Source of the DNA: Rhodovastum sp963804495
GTDB taxonomy: Bacteria; Pseudomonadota; Alphaproteobacteria; Acetobacterales; Acetobacteraceae
Reading direction: 5' to 3'
NCBI GenBank assembly: GCA_963804495.1
Contig: CAWDQN010000010.1
Coordinates: 62,001 to 126,000 of the forward strand
Length of the DNA: 64,000 bases
In this document: piece after piece, positions 24,711 through 39,096 of the stretch
Layout: every line of letters starts with the position of its first letter
Numbering within the stretch: position 1 is the stretch's first letter
Translations under genes and position numbers: made by a program
The notes under the pieces: model-generated
Told to the model about the DNA's origin: nothing
What the model saw: the letters and a program-made list of their open reading frames with translations, nothing else
Database searches by the model: none

Positions 24711-27700
24711 ATGAATCCAAAATATCCGGGCATCCCCACCGTCATCCACGGCAATGGGGCTGTCGCCCACGTCATGGGCCATGTCTGCGGCGGCGTTATC
24801 GGGTATCCCATTACTCCTTCTACTGAAATTTCAGAGCTTTACGAGGCGTTCCGCGCCGGCGGCGGCTGCAATGTGTGGGGCCGGCATCCGTTCTTCTTCT
24901 GTCCGGAAGGTGAGCATTCCGCACAGACCGGCGCCCTCGGCGCCGCACTCACCGGCGGCAAATACGTCTCCAATGCTTCGTCGAGCCAGGGCATACTTTA
25001 TGGGCTTGAGTCACACTATGTAACAGTGGGAAAAAAGGTCGGCGGTTTCGTTCTGCAGGTGGCGGCGCGGGTGGTGTCCAGGCACTCGCTGAACGTCATG
25101 GCCGGCCATGACAACGTCTATGCGCTCCTGTCCTCGGGCTATACCGTGCTGTTCGGCGCCAACCCGCAGGAAGCGGCCGATCTTGCTGCCATTTCCTACA
25201 AGGTCAGCGCGCTGTCACTGATTCCCGTGGCCAACGCCATGGACGGCTTCGCCACCAGCCACATGCTGTGCGAAGCGCTGCTGCCCGAGCCCGAGTTGCT
25301 GCGCGAGTATCTCGGCGATCCCGAAGGCCGCATCAAGGCGCCGACGGTGGCGCAGGAAATTCTGTTCGGTGCCAAGGGCCGCGTGTTCCAGCTCGGCCAA
25401 TATCTCAACCGGCACCAGGCCGACATCCTGCCCGAGCACCTGGCGCAACTGCGCGCCTATCTGACAGATGTGGCCGAGCAGATCGAGCGCGACAATGAGG
25501 GCGAACTGGTGGACGCCACCATCGCCTGGATTCCCGAAGAGCTGCGCGGCCAGTGGCGCCGGCAGTGGTTGAACGCGCCGGAGAAGGGCACTCGTCAGCG
25601 CGTGCCCGCGCTGGTGGACGTGCACAACCCGGGCATGACCGGCGTGGTGCAGAACCAGCCCGATTTCCAGGCTGGCGCGGTCGACCACCGCACCCATTTC
25701 GCCAGCGAGATTCCTCGCTTCGTCCGTCAGGCGATGCGCGAATACGCCGAACTCACCGGCCGCGCCTACAGTCCGGTGCAGACCTTTCTCTGCGATGACG
25801 CTGACACAGTGCTGGTCGGCCTCGGTTCGGTCACCGACGACGCCGAAACGGTGGCGGCGTATCTGCGCGGGCAGGGGAAGAAGGTCGGCGTGGTGGCGAT
25901 CAAACTGCTGCAGCCCTTCCCGGAAGCCGAGCTGGTCGAGGCGCTTCGCGGCGTGCGCGCGGTGACGGTGCTGGAGCGCTCGGAAGACACTGCCCTGTCC
26001 GCCATGGTGACGCAGGCGCTGTTCAAAGCACGCGAGAATGACGCCAGTGAGGCGGCCGGAGATGGCGTGCGGCATCCCGGCATTCCAGCGCTTGACGGCC
26101 AACCCCGCGTGACCACGGCGATTTTCGGTCTCGGCGGTCACGACCTGCAGCCGCGCCACCTGATCGCCGCCGTTCGCAACATGGAGAGTCCGAACGGCGC
26201 GCCGTTCGTGTATCTCGGCTCGCAGTTCTACGAAAAGAATGCGGGTCCGCGCATGGCGGCGCTGCAGGACCGGCTGCGGGCGGCCTATCCCGAAACTGAG
26301 TTCATGGCGCTGGAAACCGAGCCCAATCCGCATCTGCTGCCGGAGGGTGCATTCCGCGTGCGCTTCCATTCGGTCGGTGGCTACGGCACCATCGCCACCG
26401 GCAAGCTGCTGACCGACATCCTGGCCGGCGCGCTCGGCCTGCATTCGAAGTCCGCGCCGAAATACGGCTCGGAGAAAAGCGGCGCGCCGACCAACTACTA
26501 CATCACCCTCAGCCCCGAGCCGGTGAAACTCACCAACGCCGAGCTTGAGGAAGTCGAGGTCGTTGTCTCGCCCGACCACAAGGTGTTCAGCCACACCAAT
26601 CCGCTGCGCGGGCTGGCCGAGGGCGGCAGCTTCATCCTGCAATCGGGCCTGCCGCCGCTGGATGTCTGGCGTGAATTGCCGGCGCATGCGCGGCGCAGCA
26701 TCCGCGAGCGCCGCATCAGCTTTTACGTGGTCGATGCCTTCGCGGTGGCCAAGAAGCACGCGCCAACGCCTGAGCTGGAAACCCGCATGATGGGCATCGC
26801 CTTCATCGGCGCGGTCGCCGGGCATGTCGATCGGGCCTCGGCCGGCGCCTCGGAGGAGGCGGTGCTCGCCAAGATCCGCCAGCAGATCAGCAAGAAGTTT
26901 GGCGGCAAGGGCGGCGCGATCGTCGAAAGCAACATGGAAGTGGTGCGCGAGGGGTTGGAGGCGACCCAGCGCGTCGATTACGACTCGCCGGCCTTCCTGC
27001 GGGTGGAGGAACTGGCGGTGGTAGCGCCGTCGCGCCGCACCGTGGCGCTGTCGGCCTCGATGTGCCGCGCCGCCAGCCCGGCGGCCAGCACCGGCTTCCT
27101 TGACCGCGAGTATTACGACGACATCGTGGCCTCGCGCTTCCGCGACGGCACGATCGGCGAGGCGCCGGTGCTGCCCGGCGCCGGCCTGTTCATGCCGCCC
27201 GGCAGTGCGGCGGCGAAAGACAAGGGCATGTTCCGGCTGAACGCGCCGGAATTCCTGGCCGACCGCTGTACGGGCTGCATGGAATGCGCCATTGTCTGCC
27301 CGGACGCGGCGATTCCCAACACCGTGCACGACATCCACGACCTGCTGCTGACCGCCATCCGCCATCTCGATGTGACCGACGCGCAGAAGGAAGCGCTGCG
27401 CGGCCAGGTGTTCTCGCTGGCCACGTCGGTGCGCGAGGCCTATCGCCAGGGCCGCGAGGCGACCTCGTTTGCCCAGACGGTGGCGGAGGCGCTGCCCGGC
27501 CTGCCGCTTGACGATGTCACGCTGCGGCGCAATCTCGGGCGCGTCGTGGAGGTGCTGGAAACCTTCCCGGTGGCGCGCACCCGGCCGTTCTTCGACGCCA
27601 TGGAAAAGGCGCAGCCCGGCACCGGCGGGTTGTTCTCGGCCGGCATCGATCCTTGGAAATGCAGCGGCTGCATGGAATGCGTCGATGTCTGCGGCCCCGG

Positions 27701-29729
27701 TGCGCTGGTGCAGCGGACCCAGGACAGCGACGTGCTGGAAATGCTGCAGAGCCGCTTCGAGTTCCTCAGCCGCACGCCGAACACCCCGGCGCGCTTCACC
27801 GAGGCGGCCACCAGGCCCGAGGGCGAGACCAAGCGGCTGCTGCTGGACCGCGCCAACTACTACGCCACCACCGGCGGCCACGGTGCCTGCCGCGGCTGCG
27901 GTGAGGTCACAGCCATCCGCCTGGTGGTCGCCACCAACCGGGCCCTCCAGGAAGGCCGCCGGCGCGCGCATGTGCGCGAATTGGAGGCGCTGGTGACCAG
28001 GCTGGAGTCCAAGCGCAGCCATCTGACCGCCGAGGAGCGCGATCCGGGTCGTGCCGACCGTATCGACCGCACCCTGCGAGCGCTGGAGAAGCGGCTGTAC
28101 CTGTTCGAGAGCGGCCCGACCGGCAACGGCCCGGCCGGCACGGTGATCGCCAACTCCACTGGCTGCAGCAGCGTGTTCGCCTCCACCTTCCCGTTCAACC
28201 CGTACAACGATCCCTGGGTGAACTCGCTGTTCCAGGACGCCCAGCCGCTGGCCAAGGGTATTTTCGAAGGGCTGGTGGCTTCGGCGCTCGATGATGTGCG
28301 GGCCCTTCGCACGGCGCGGCTGGAGCTGGAGGAAAGCTACGATCCCGCCGTGCACGACGCCTATTTCCGCAACTTCACCTGGGCCGAATTCACCCCGGAG
28401 GAAATGGCGCTGCTGCCGACGGTGATGACCATCGGCGGCGACGGCGCCACCTACGACATCGGCTTCGGCGCGCTGTCGCGGCTGCTGGTCACCGACACGC
28501 CGATCAAGGTCGTGGTGCTGAACTCGGGCGTCTATTCCAACACTGGCGGTCAGGCGTCCACGGCCAGCTATAGCGGGCAGGATTCCGACCTGACGCGCTT
28601 CGGTGCCGCGCATAGCGGCAAGCAGGAGGACCGCAAGGAACTCGGCCTGATCGCGGCCTTCCATCCGAACGTGTTCGTGGTGCAGACCAGCACCGCGCTG
28701 CAGGGCCATTTCCTCAAGAGCGTGATGGCATTTCTCAGCTACGGCAACTCGCCGGCGGTGCTGGATGTCTACACGCCTTGCCAGGCCGAGCACGGCATTG
28801 CCGATGCCGCCGCCAGCCGGCACGCGCGCCTGGCGGTGGAAAGCCGCATGAGCCCGGTGTTCGTGCACGACCCGCGGCGCGGCGAGTCGTTGCGCCAATG
28901 GTTCTCGCTGGAAGGCAACCCCGATCCGACGCAGGACTGGACGATGACCACCCTGGAGTACGTCGACGCGGATGGTAAGCCGAAGCTGCTGGAACTGCCG
29001 ATGACCCCGGCCGATTTTGCGCGGCAGGAAACCAGGTTCGCCAAACAATTCCGTCCGCTCGCGGCGGACGCCAACGGGGTGCCGATCCACGAATACATCG
29101 ATCTGTCCCCGCCCGACCGCGCCGGACGGATGCCGTTCGTCTGGTCGACCGACGAAGACAAGCGGCTGGTGAAACTGGCGGTGTCGGTCAACATCGTCGA
29201 ACTGGTGGAGGAACGGCGGAAATACTGGCGCACGTTGCAGTACCTCAGCGGCCAGCAGATCGAGGCGCTGGACGCCACCCACCGCGCCGAACTGGCGCAT
29301 TGGCAGCACCAGTACCAGGACTCGGTAAAGCAGCGCAAATCCTCGCTCGACAGCATCGCCCGGGCGATGTCGGAACTGGCCGCCTCGTCCAACGCGCCGT
29401 CCCTGAACGGGTTGGGGTCCAACGGGCTGGGAACAACGTTCATGCCGGCGGCGTCCGTCCTGCCGGCCCTGGCGGCACCGGCGGCGAACGGTCACGCGGT
29501 GGCGCTGGTAACCATCGACGAGGCCGACCAGGCGAAGTGCACCAACTGCAAGACCTGCTACCAGGATCTGGGTGAAGTGTTCGAAAAGACCCGCATCGTG
29601 GTCGACGGCGTGGCCAAGGAGGTCGGCCGGGTGAAGCCCGGCGCTCTGGACCACCTGGCGGTCACACCGGAGCTGCGCAGCCGCGCCGCCAAGGTGGCGG
29701 CCAACTGCGACGCGGAGATCATCCGATGA
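24711..29729 (+). CDS. nifJ: Very large pyruvate/2-oxoacid:ferredoxin oxidoreductase (NifJ-like)
   Basis: This protein has about 1672 residues, far above the roughly 1180 of normal NifJ. Domain order: alpha-type pyrimidine-binding domain (GYPITPSTEISE near residue 30); gamma domain (VRFHSVGGYGTIATGKLL near 545); two [4Fe-4S] sites (CTGCMECAIVCP from C853 and CSGCMECVDVCG from C984); and a beta-type TPP domain (GACRGCGE at 1060, GGDGATYDIGFG near 1242, LNSGVYSNTGGQ). It ends in an extra C-terminal segment with CTNCKTC (C1610, C1613, C1616). A charged helical insert (about 1077-1125) separates the CRGCGE loop from the NSTGCSSV motif. The likely reaction is oxidative decarboxylation of a 2-oxoacid with reduction of ferredoxin. 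The start is uncertain (ATG 24711 or 24675). It overlaps the next gene by 4 bp. No nitrogenase genes are present, so the symbol implies only the family. Confidence 0.9.
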   Translation: MNPKYPGIPTVIHGNGAVAHVMGHVCGGVIGYPITPSTEISELYEAFRAGGGCNVWGRHPFFFCPEGEHSAQTGALGAALTGGKYVSNASSSQGILYGLESHYVTVGKKVGGFVLQVAARVVSRHSLNVMAGHDNVYALLSSGYTVLFGANPQEAADLAAISYKVSALSLIPVANAMDGFATSHMLCEALLPEPELLREYLGDPEGRIKAPTVAQEILFGAKGRVFQLGQYLNRHQADILPEHLAQLRAYLTDVAEQIERDNEGELVDATIAWIPEELRGQWRRQWLNAPEKGTRQRVPALVDVHNPGMTGVVQNQPDFQAGAVDHRTHFASEIPRFVRQAMREYAELTGRAYSPVQTFLCDDADTVLVGLGSVTDDAETVAAYLRGQGKKVGVVAIKLLQPFPEAELVEALRGVRAVTVLERSEDTALSAMVTQALFKARENDASEAAGDGVRHPGIPALDGQPRVTTAIFGLGGHDLQPRHLIAAVRNMESPNGAPFVYLGSQFYEKNAGPRMAALQDRLRAAYPETEFMALETEPNPHLLPEGAFRVRFHSVGGYGTIATGKLLTDILAGALGLHSKSAPKYGSEKSGAPTNYYITLSPEPVKLTNAELEEVEVVVSPDHKVFSHTNPLRGLAEGGSFILQSGLPPLDVWRELPAHARRSIRERRISFYVVDAFAVAKKHAPTPELETRMMGIAFIGAVAGHVDRASAGASEEAVLAKIRQQISKKFGGKGGAIVESNMEVVREGLEATQRVDYDSPAFLRVEELAVVAPSRRTVALSASMCRAASPAASTGFLDREYYDDIVASRFRDGTIGEAPVLPGAGLFMPPGSAAAKDKGMFRLNAPEFLADRCTGCMECAIVCPDAAIPNTVHDIHDLLLTAIRHLDVTDAQKEALRGQVFSLATSVREAYRQGREATSFAQTVAEALPGLPLDDVTLRRNLGRVVEVLETFPVARTRPFFDAMEKAQPGTGGLFSAGIDPWKCSGCMECVDVCGPGALVQRTQDSDVLEMLQSRFEFLSRTPNTPARFTEAATRPEGETKRLLLDRANYYATTGGHGACRGCGEVTAIRLVVATNRALQEGRRRAHVRELEALVTRLESKRSHLTAEERDPGRADRIDRTLRALEKRLYLFESGPTGNGPAGTVIANSTGCSSVFASTFPFNPYNDPWVNSLFQDAQPLAKGIFEGLVASALDDVRALRTARLELEESYDPAVHDAYFRNFTWAEFTPEEMALLPTVMTIGGDGATYDIGFGALSRLLVTDTPIKVVVLNSGVYSNTGGQASTASYSGQDSDLTRFGAAHSGKQEDRKELGLIAAFHPNVFVVQTSTALQGHFLKSVMAFLSYGNSPAVLDVYTPCQAEHGIADAAASRHARLAVESRMSPVFVHDPRRGESLRQWFSLEGNPDPTQDWTMTTLEYVDADGKPKLLELPMTPADFARQETRFAKQFRPLAADANGVPIHEYIDLSPPDRAGRMPFVWSTDEDKRLVKLAVSVNIVELVEERRKYWRTLQYLSGQQIEALDATHRAELAHWQHQYQDSVKQRKSSLDSIARAMSELAASSNAPSLNGLGSNGLGTTFMPAASVLPALAAPAANGHAVALVTIDEADQAKCTNCKTCYQDLGEVFEKTRIVVDGVAKEVGRVKPGALDHLAVTPELRSRAAKVAANCDAEIIR

Positions 29730-32569
29730 GCGGCGCCACGCCGGTGGCAGGCGGCGGGGAGGAGTTGCAACGCTTCCTGCGCGCCAGCTCCGCCTACGAC
29801 GCGACGCGGCACGAGCTGGAAGAACTGGCGCAAAGCGAGGCGGTGGAGCTGTTTCAGAAACAGCTCGGTCTGCTCCGCAAACGGCTGCTGAAGGACCCGA
29901 ACGCTTTCCGCGAGATGTTCGTCTCCGACGGCACCCAGGCGATCGTCTGGGAGTTCCGCCAGGAGGAACTGGGGCCGGCTTTCACGCGCACGCTGTGGGA
30001 CCTGCTGCTGCGCGGCGATGACATGAGCGCGATCCTGCAGCGGTTCATCTGGAACGTGCCGCTGAAGTTCAAGCGCAAGTTCGTCCGCGCCATCGACCTG
30101 CATTTGTCGGACCGCTACCCGATGTTCCGCGGCCTGTCGGAAGGCTGGCCGGCGCAGAACTCCATCCCGCCTTACATGCGCCCGGCCGAGGAGCGGTCGC
30201 GCGATTTCGGCCTCGTGAACCAGGGCTATCTTGGCTACATGGGCCAGGGCTTCTCGGCCCGCGAGGTCGATCTGATCGTCTGGCTGGAAGTGCTGCGCGA
30301 CAAGCAGTGCGAGGACCGGCCCTGCGAGATCGGCGTGCATGTGGAGGGCAAGTCCGAGGCCAAGGGCGGCTGCCCGGTGAAGATCCACATTCCCGAGATG
30401 CTGGACCTGCTGGGCACGGGGCGCATCCGTCAGGCGCTGGAGCTGATCCAGGGCTGCAACCCGCTGCCCAACGTCACCGGCCGGGTGTGTCCGCAGGAAC
30501 TGCAGTGCCAGGGCGTGTGCACGCATACGGGGCGGCCGATCGAAATCGGCCAGCTCGAATGGTACCTGCCGCAGCGCGAGAAGCTGAATCGCGCCGGCCT
30601 GGAAGATGAGCGCTGGGACGGGTTCGTCGACCCGTGGACGCGGGCCGACAAACCGCCGATCGCGGTGGTGGGCTCGGGTCCGGCCGGTCTCATCAACGCC
30701 TATCTGCTGGCGGCCGAAGGGTATCCGGTTACGGTGTTCGAGGCGTTCCATGCGCTTGGCGGCGTGCTGCGCTACGGCATTCCCGAGTTCCGCCTGCCCA
30801 ACGAGCTGATCGACGACGTGGTGGCGAAAATCCGCAGCCTCGGCGGCCAATTCGTGACCAATTTCGTCGCCGGCAAGACCGCCACGCTGGAGGACCTCAA
30901 GCAGGCCGGGTTCTGGAAAATCTTCATCGGCACCGGCGCCGGCCTGCCGCGCTTCATGAACGTGCCCGGCGAGCATTTGCTCAACGTGATGTCGGCCAAT
31001 GAGTTCCTCACCCGCGTCAATCTGATGCAGGGGCTGCGCGAGGACTACGAAACCCCGCTGCCGGAAACCGAAGGCAAGCAGGTGATCGTCATCGGCGGCG
31101 GCAACACGGCGATGGACGCCGCCCGCACGGCGCGCCGGCTCGGCGGCATCGTCACCATCGTCTATCGCCGCACCCAGGGCGAAATGCCGGTGCGCGTGGA
31201 GGAACTGCACCACGCGCTGGAGGAGGGCATCGCGCTCAAGGAACTGCGGGCGCCGCGTGAGTTCGTCGGCGACGGCCGCACCCATGCCGTCACCCATGCC
31301 ATTCTCGACATCATCGAGCTGGGCGCCCCGGACGCCTCCGGCCGGCGCAGCCCGGTGACCACCGGCGAGACCGAGCTGATGGCGGTCGATCTGGTCATCA
31401 TGGCGCTCGGCAACACCCCCAACCCGATCGTCAAGGATGCCGAGCCCGGGCTGCAAACCACGAAATGGGGCACCATCGAGGTGCAGCGCGGCTCGCAGCG
31501 CACCTCGGTCGATGGCGTGTTCTCCGGCGGCGATGCCGCGCGCGGCGGCTCCACCGCCATCCGCGCGGCCGGCGACGGCCAGGCGGCGGCGCGCGAGATC
31601 ACCGACAGCATCGATATCGGCCCGGCCGAAATTCGCAGCCGCGTGCAGGAGGCCGAGCGCTACACGAAGCTCGGCCAGGCGCCGCAGCAGATCGTGCGCA
31701 AAATCCACTTGGCGGACGGCATCGTCGAGTTCGTGGTGCACTCGCCGCTGATCGCCAAGGCGGCGAAGGCCGGGCAGTTCGTGCGCGTTCTGGCCGAGCC
31801 GCAGGGCGAACTGATCCCGCTGACCCTGGCCGACTGGGACCCGGTTGCGGGCACCATTGATCTGGTGGTGCAGGGGCTGGGGACCAGCAGCATCCTGATC
31901 AACCGCATGCAGGAAGGTGAGGCCTTCACCGGCATCGCCGGCCCGCTCGGCCAGCCCAGCGCGCTGCACCGCTATGAGGGTGACCGGACGGTGGTCTTCA
32001 CCGCCGGCGGCGTCGGCCTGCCGCCGGTGTTTCCGATCGCCCGCGAGCATTTGCGGCTGGGCAACCACGTGACGCTGATCGCCGGCTTCCGCAGCGCCGA
32101 TCTGGTGTTCTGGACCAAGCGCGACGAGCGAGTGGGGCGGCTGCAGGCCGAGTTCCCGGGTTTGCTGGACGTGGTGTACACCAGCAACGACGGCAGCTTC
32201 GGCATCAAGGGGTTCGTTACCTTGCCGCTGGAGGATATGCTGAAGCGCGCCCAGGCCGGCAGCGGGCGGCGCATCGCCGAAGTGGTCACCATCGGGCCGC
32301 CGTTGATGATGCGCGCCGTGACCGACCTCACGCGGCCTTATGGCGTGCGCACCATCGCCAGCCTGAACTCCATCATGGTGGATGCCACCGGCATGTGCGG
32401 CGCCTGCATGGTGCCTGTGTTGGAGGGTGGGCGGCTTGTGCGCAAGCACGCCTGCGTGGACGGGCCAGAGATCGACGCGCACGCGATCGATTGGGACAAG
32501 TTCCTGCCGCGGTTTGGGCAGTTCCGGGCGCAAGAAGCTGCCAGCCGCAAGCGGCATGGGCTGGGGTAA
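29726..32569 (+). CDS. NfnB-NfnA fusion: ferredoxin:NAD(P) oxidoreductase-like flavoprotein
   Basis: This 947-residue single chain joins the two subunits of an Nfn/sulfide-dehydrogenase-type enzyme. Residues 1-190 are a helical domain I do not recognise. Next come GltD-like Fe-S cysteines (C195, C200, C216; then C244, C255, C261, C265), an FAD site (VVGSGPAGL near 313), an NAD(P) site (VIVIGGGNTAMDAA near 453) and the FAD-closing FSGGDAARGG. From about 650 a PyrK/NfnA-like part follows, with GQFVRVLAE, PLTLADWD, a flavin/NAD region and the [2Fe-2S] cysteines C891, C894 and C910 (GMCGACMV). It overlaps the oxidoreductase gene by ATGA, so ferredoxin from that enzyme is its likely partner, exchanging electrons with NADP and NAD. 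A diverged GltD-like amidotransferase subunit is a less likely alternative. Confidence 0.85.
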   Translation: MSGATPVAGGGEELQRFLRASSAYDATRHELEELAQSEAVELFQKQLGLLRKRLLKDPNAFREMFVSDGTQAIVWEFRQEELGPAFTRTLWDLLLRGDDMSAILQRFIWNVPLKFKRKFVRAIDLHLSDRYPMFRGLSEGWPAQNSIPPYMRPAEERSRDFGLVNQGYLGYMGQGFSAREVDLIVWLEVLRDKQCEDRPCEIGVHVEGKSEAKGGCPVKIHIPEMLDLLGTGRIRQALELIQGCNPLPNVTGRVCPQELQCQGVCTHTGRPIEIGQLEWYLPQREKLNRAGLEDERWDGFVDPWTRADKPPIAVVGSGPAGLINAYLLAAEGYPVTVFEAFHALGGVLRYGIPEFRLPNELIDDVVAKIRSLGGQFVTNFVAGKTATLEDLKQAGFWKIFIGTGAGLPRFMNVPGEHLLNVMSANEFLTRVNLMQGLREDYETPLPETEGKQVIVIGGGNTAMDAARTARRLGGIVTIVYRRTQGEMPVRVEELHHALEEGIALKELRAPREFVGDGRTHAVTHAILDIIELGAPDASGRRSPVTTGETELMAVDLVIMALGNTPNPIVKDAEPGLQTTKWGTIEVQRGSQRTSVDGVFSGGDAARGGSTAIRAAGDGQAAAREITDSIDIGPAEIRSRVQEAERYTKLGQAPQQIVRKIHLADGIVEFVVHSPLIAKAAKAGQFVRVLAEPQGELIPLTLADWDPVAGTIDLVVQGLGTSSILINRMQEGEAFTGIAGPLGQPSALHRYEGDRTVVFTAGGVGLPPVFPIAREHLRLGNHVTLIAGFRSADLVFWTKRDERVGRLQAEFPGLLDVVYTSNDGSFGIKGFVTLPLEDMLKRAQAGSGRRIAEVVTIGPPLMMRAVTDLTRPYGVRTIASLNSIMVDATGMCGACMVPVLEGGRLVRKHACVDGPEIDAHAIDWDKFLPRFGQFRAQEAASRKRHGLG

Positions 32570-32576
32570 GCAGTAA

Positions 32577-32749
32577 GCAAGGCCAGGGCTCTGCCCTCGA
32601 CCCCGCCACTTTAAGGATTGTCAGAAATGGGGGGCTGCGGAGATGCCGAAGCATCTCCGCAGCCCCCCATTTCTGACAATGCTCTAAAACGAATGGGTTC
32701 CAAGGGCCTCCTGGCCCTTGGCGGGTCCAGGGCAGGGCCCTGGCCTTGC
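32577..32749. repeat. Dispersed repeat, two-armed copy enclosing a perfect palindrome
   Basis: GCAAGGCCAGGGCTCTGCCC at 32577 and its inverse GGGCAGGGCCCTGGCCTTGC ending at 32749 form the outer arms, about 32 nt each and imperfect. Between them lie the perfect 30-bp palindrome (32617-32680) and a second short hairpin (AAGGGCC/GGCCCTT near 32702-32719). The whole 173-bp unit resembles a non-autonomous mobile element or a compound REP-type element. It lies between the NfnBA-like gene and gltB. Confidence 0.75.
32617..32680. terminator. Perfect 30-bp inverted repeat with 4-nt loop
   Basis: ATTGTCAGAAATGGGGGGCT and the following ten bases (32617-32646) are exactly complementary to 32651-32680, with loop CGAA at 32647-32650. 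No mismatch is seen across 30 pairs. Such a stem would stop or strongly stall transcription from the upstream operon in either direction. Its perfect symmetry suggests recent origin or active maintenance. Confidence 0.7.
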
Positions 32750-32884
32750 TTTTGCCGCAATGCGAGATTGCGTGAACAAGTCGCGATGGATAGGGTCCAG
32801 TTATATGACAACGGGCCCGCAGCAACGGCGGTCGCCCGCTGTCGGTGTGAATTGATCGATTTTCCGCGGAGGTGGTGTGCGTCG

Positions 32885-37543
<4,659 letters not shown>

Positions 37544-37561
37544 GAGAACAGGAGAGCACGC

Positions 37562-39013
<1,452 letters not shown>

Positions 39014-39040
39014 TTTTTCGGGGCGGGTAAGGAAAACGAT

Positions 39041-39096
39041 GCAAGGCCAGGGCGCTGCCCTGGACCCGCAAGGGGCGGTCGCTCCTTGCACCCCAT
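39041..39096. repeat. Dispersed palindromic repeat, left-arm copy after gltD
   Basis: GCAAGGCCAGGGCGCTGCCC followed by TGGACCCGCA-AGGGGCGG and a conserved TTGCACCCCA end matches the left 55 nt of the element at 10886. It fills the gap between gltD and the convergent kinase gene, so it may terminate transcription from both sides. Confidence 0.65.

Noticed and set aside
25215..29654. A very long minus-strand open frame opposite the NifJ-like gene, and similar long antisense frames opposite gltB, secY and the T6SS genes.
   Set aside because: They are mirror frames caused by high GC and third-position bias. Their translations are Arg/His/Ala-rich and show no domain, and the plus-strand genes are unmistakable.
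24711..29729. Nitrogen fixation locus suggested by the nifJ-like gene.
   Set aside because: No nitrogenase structural or cofactor genes are nearby. The neighbours are an Nfn-like flavoprotein and glutamate synthase, so a general redox role fits better.
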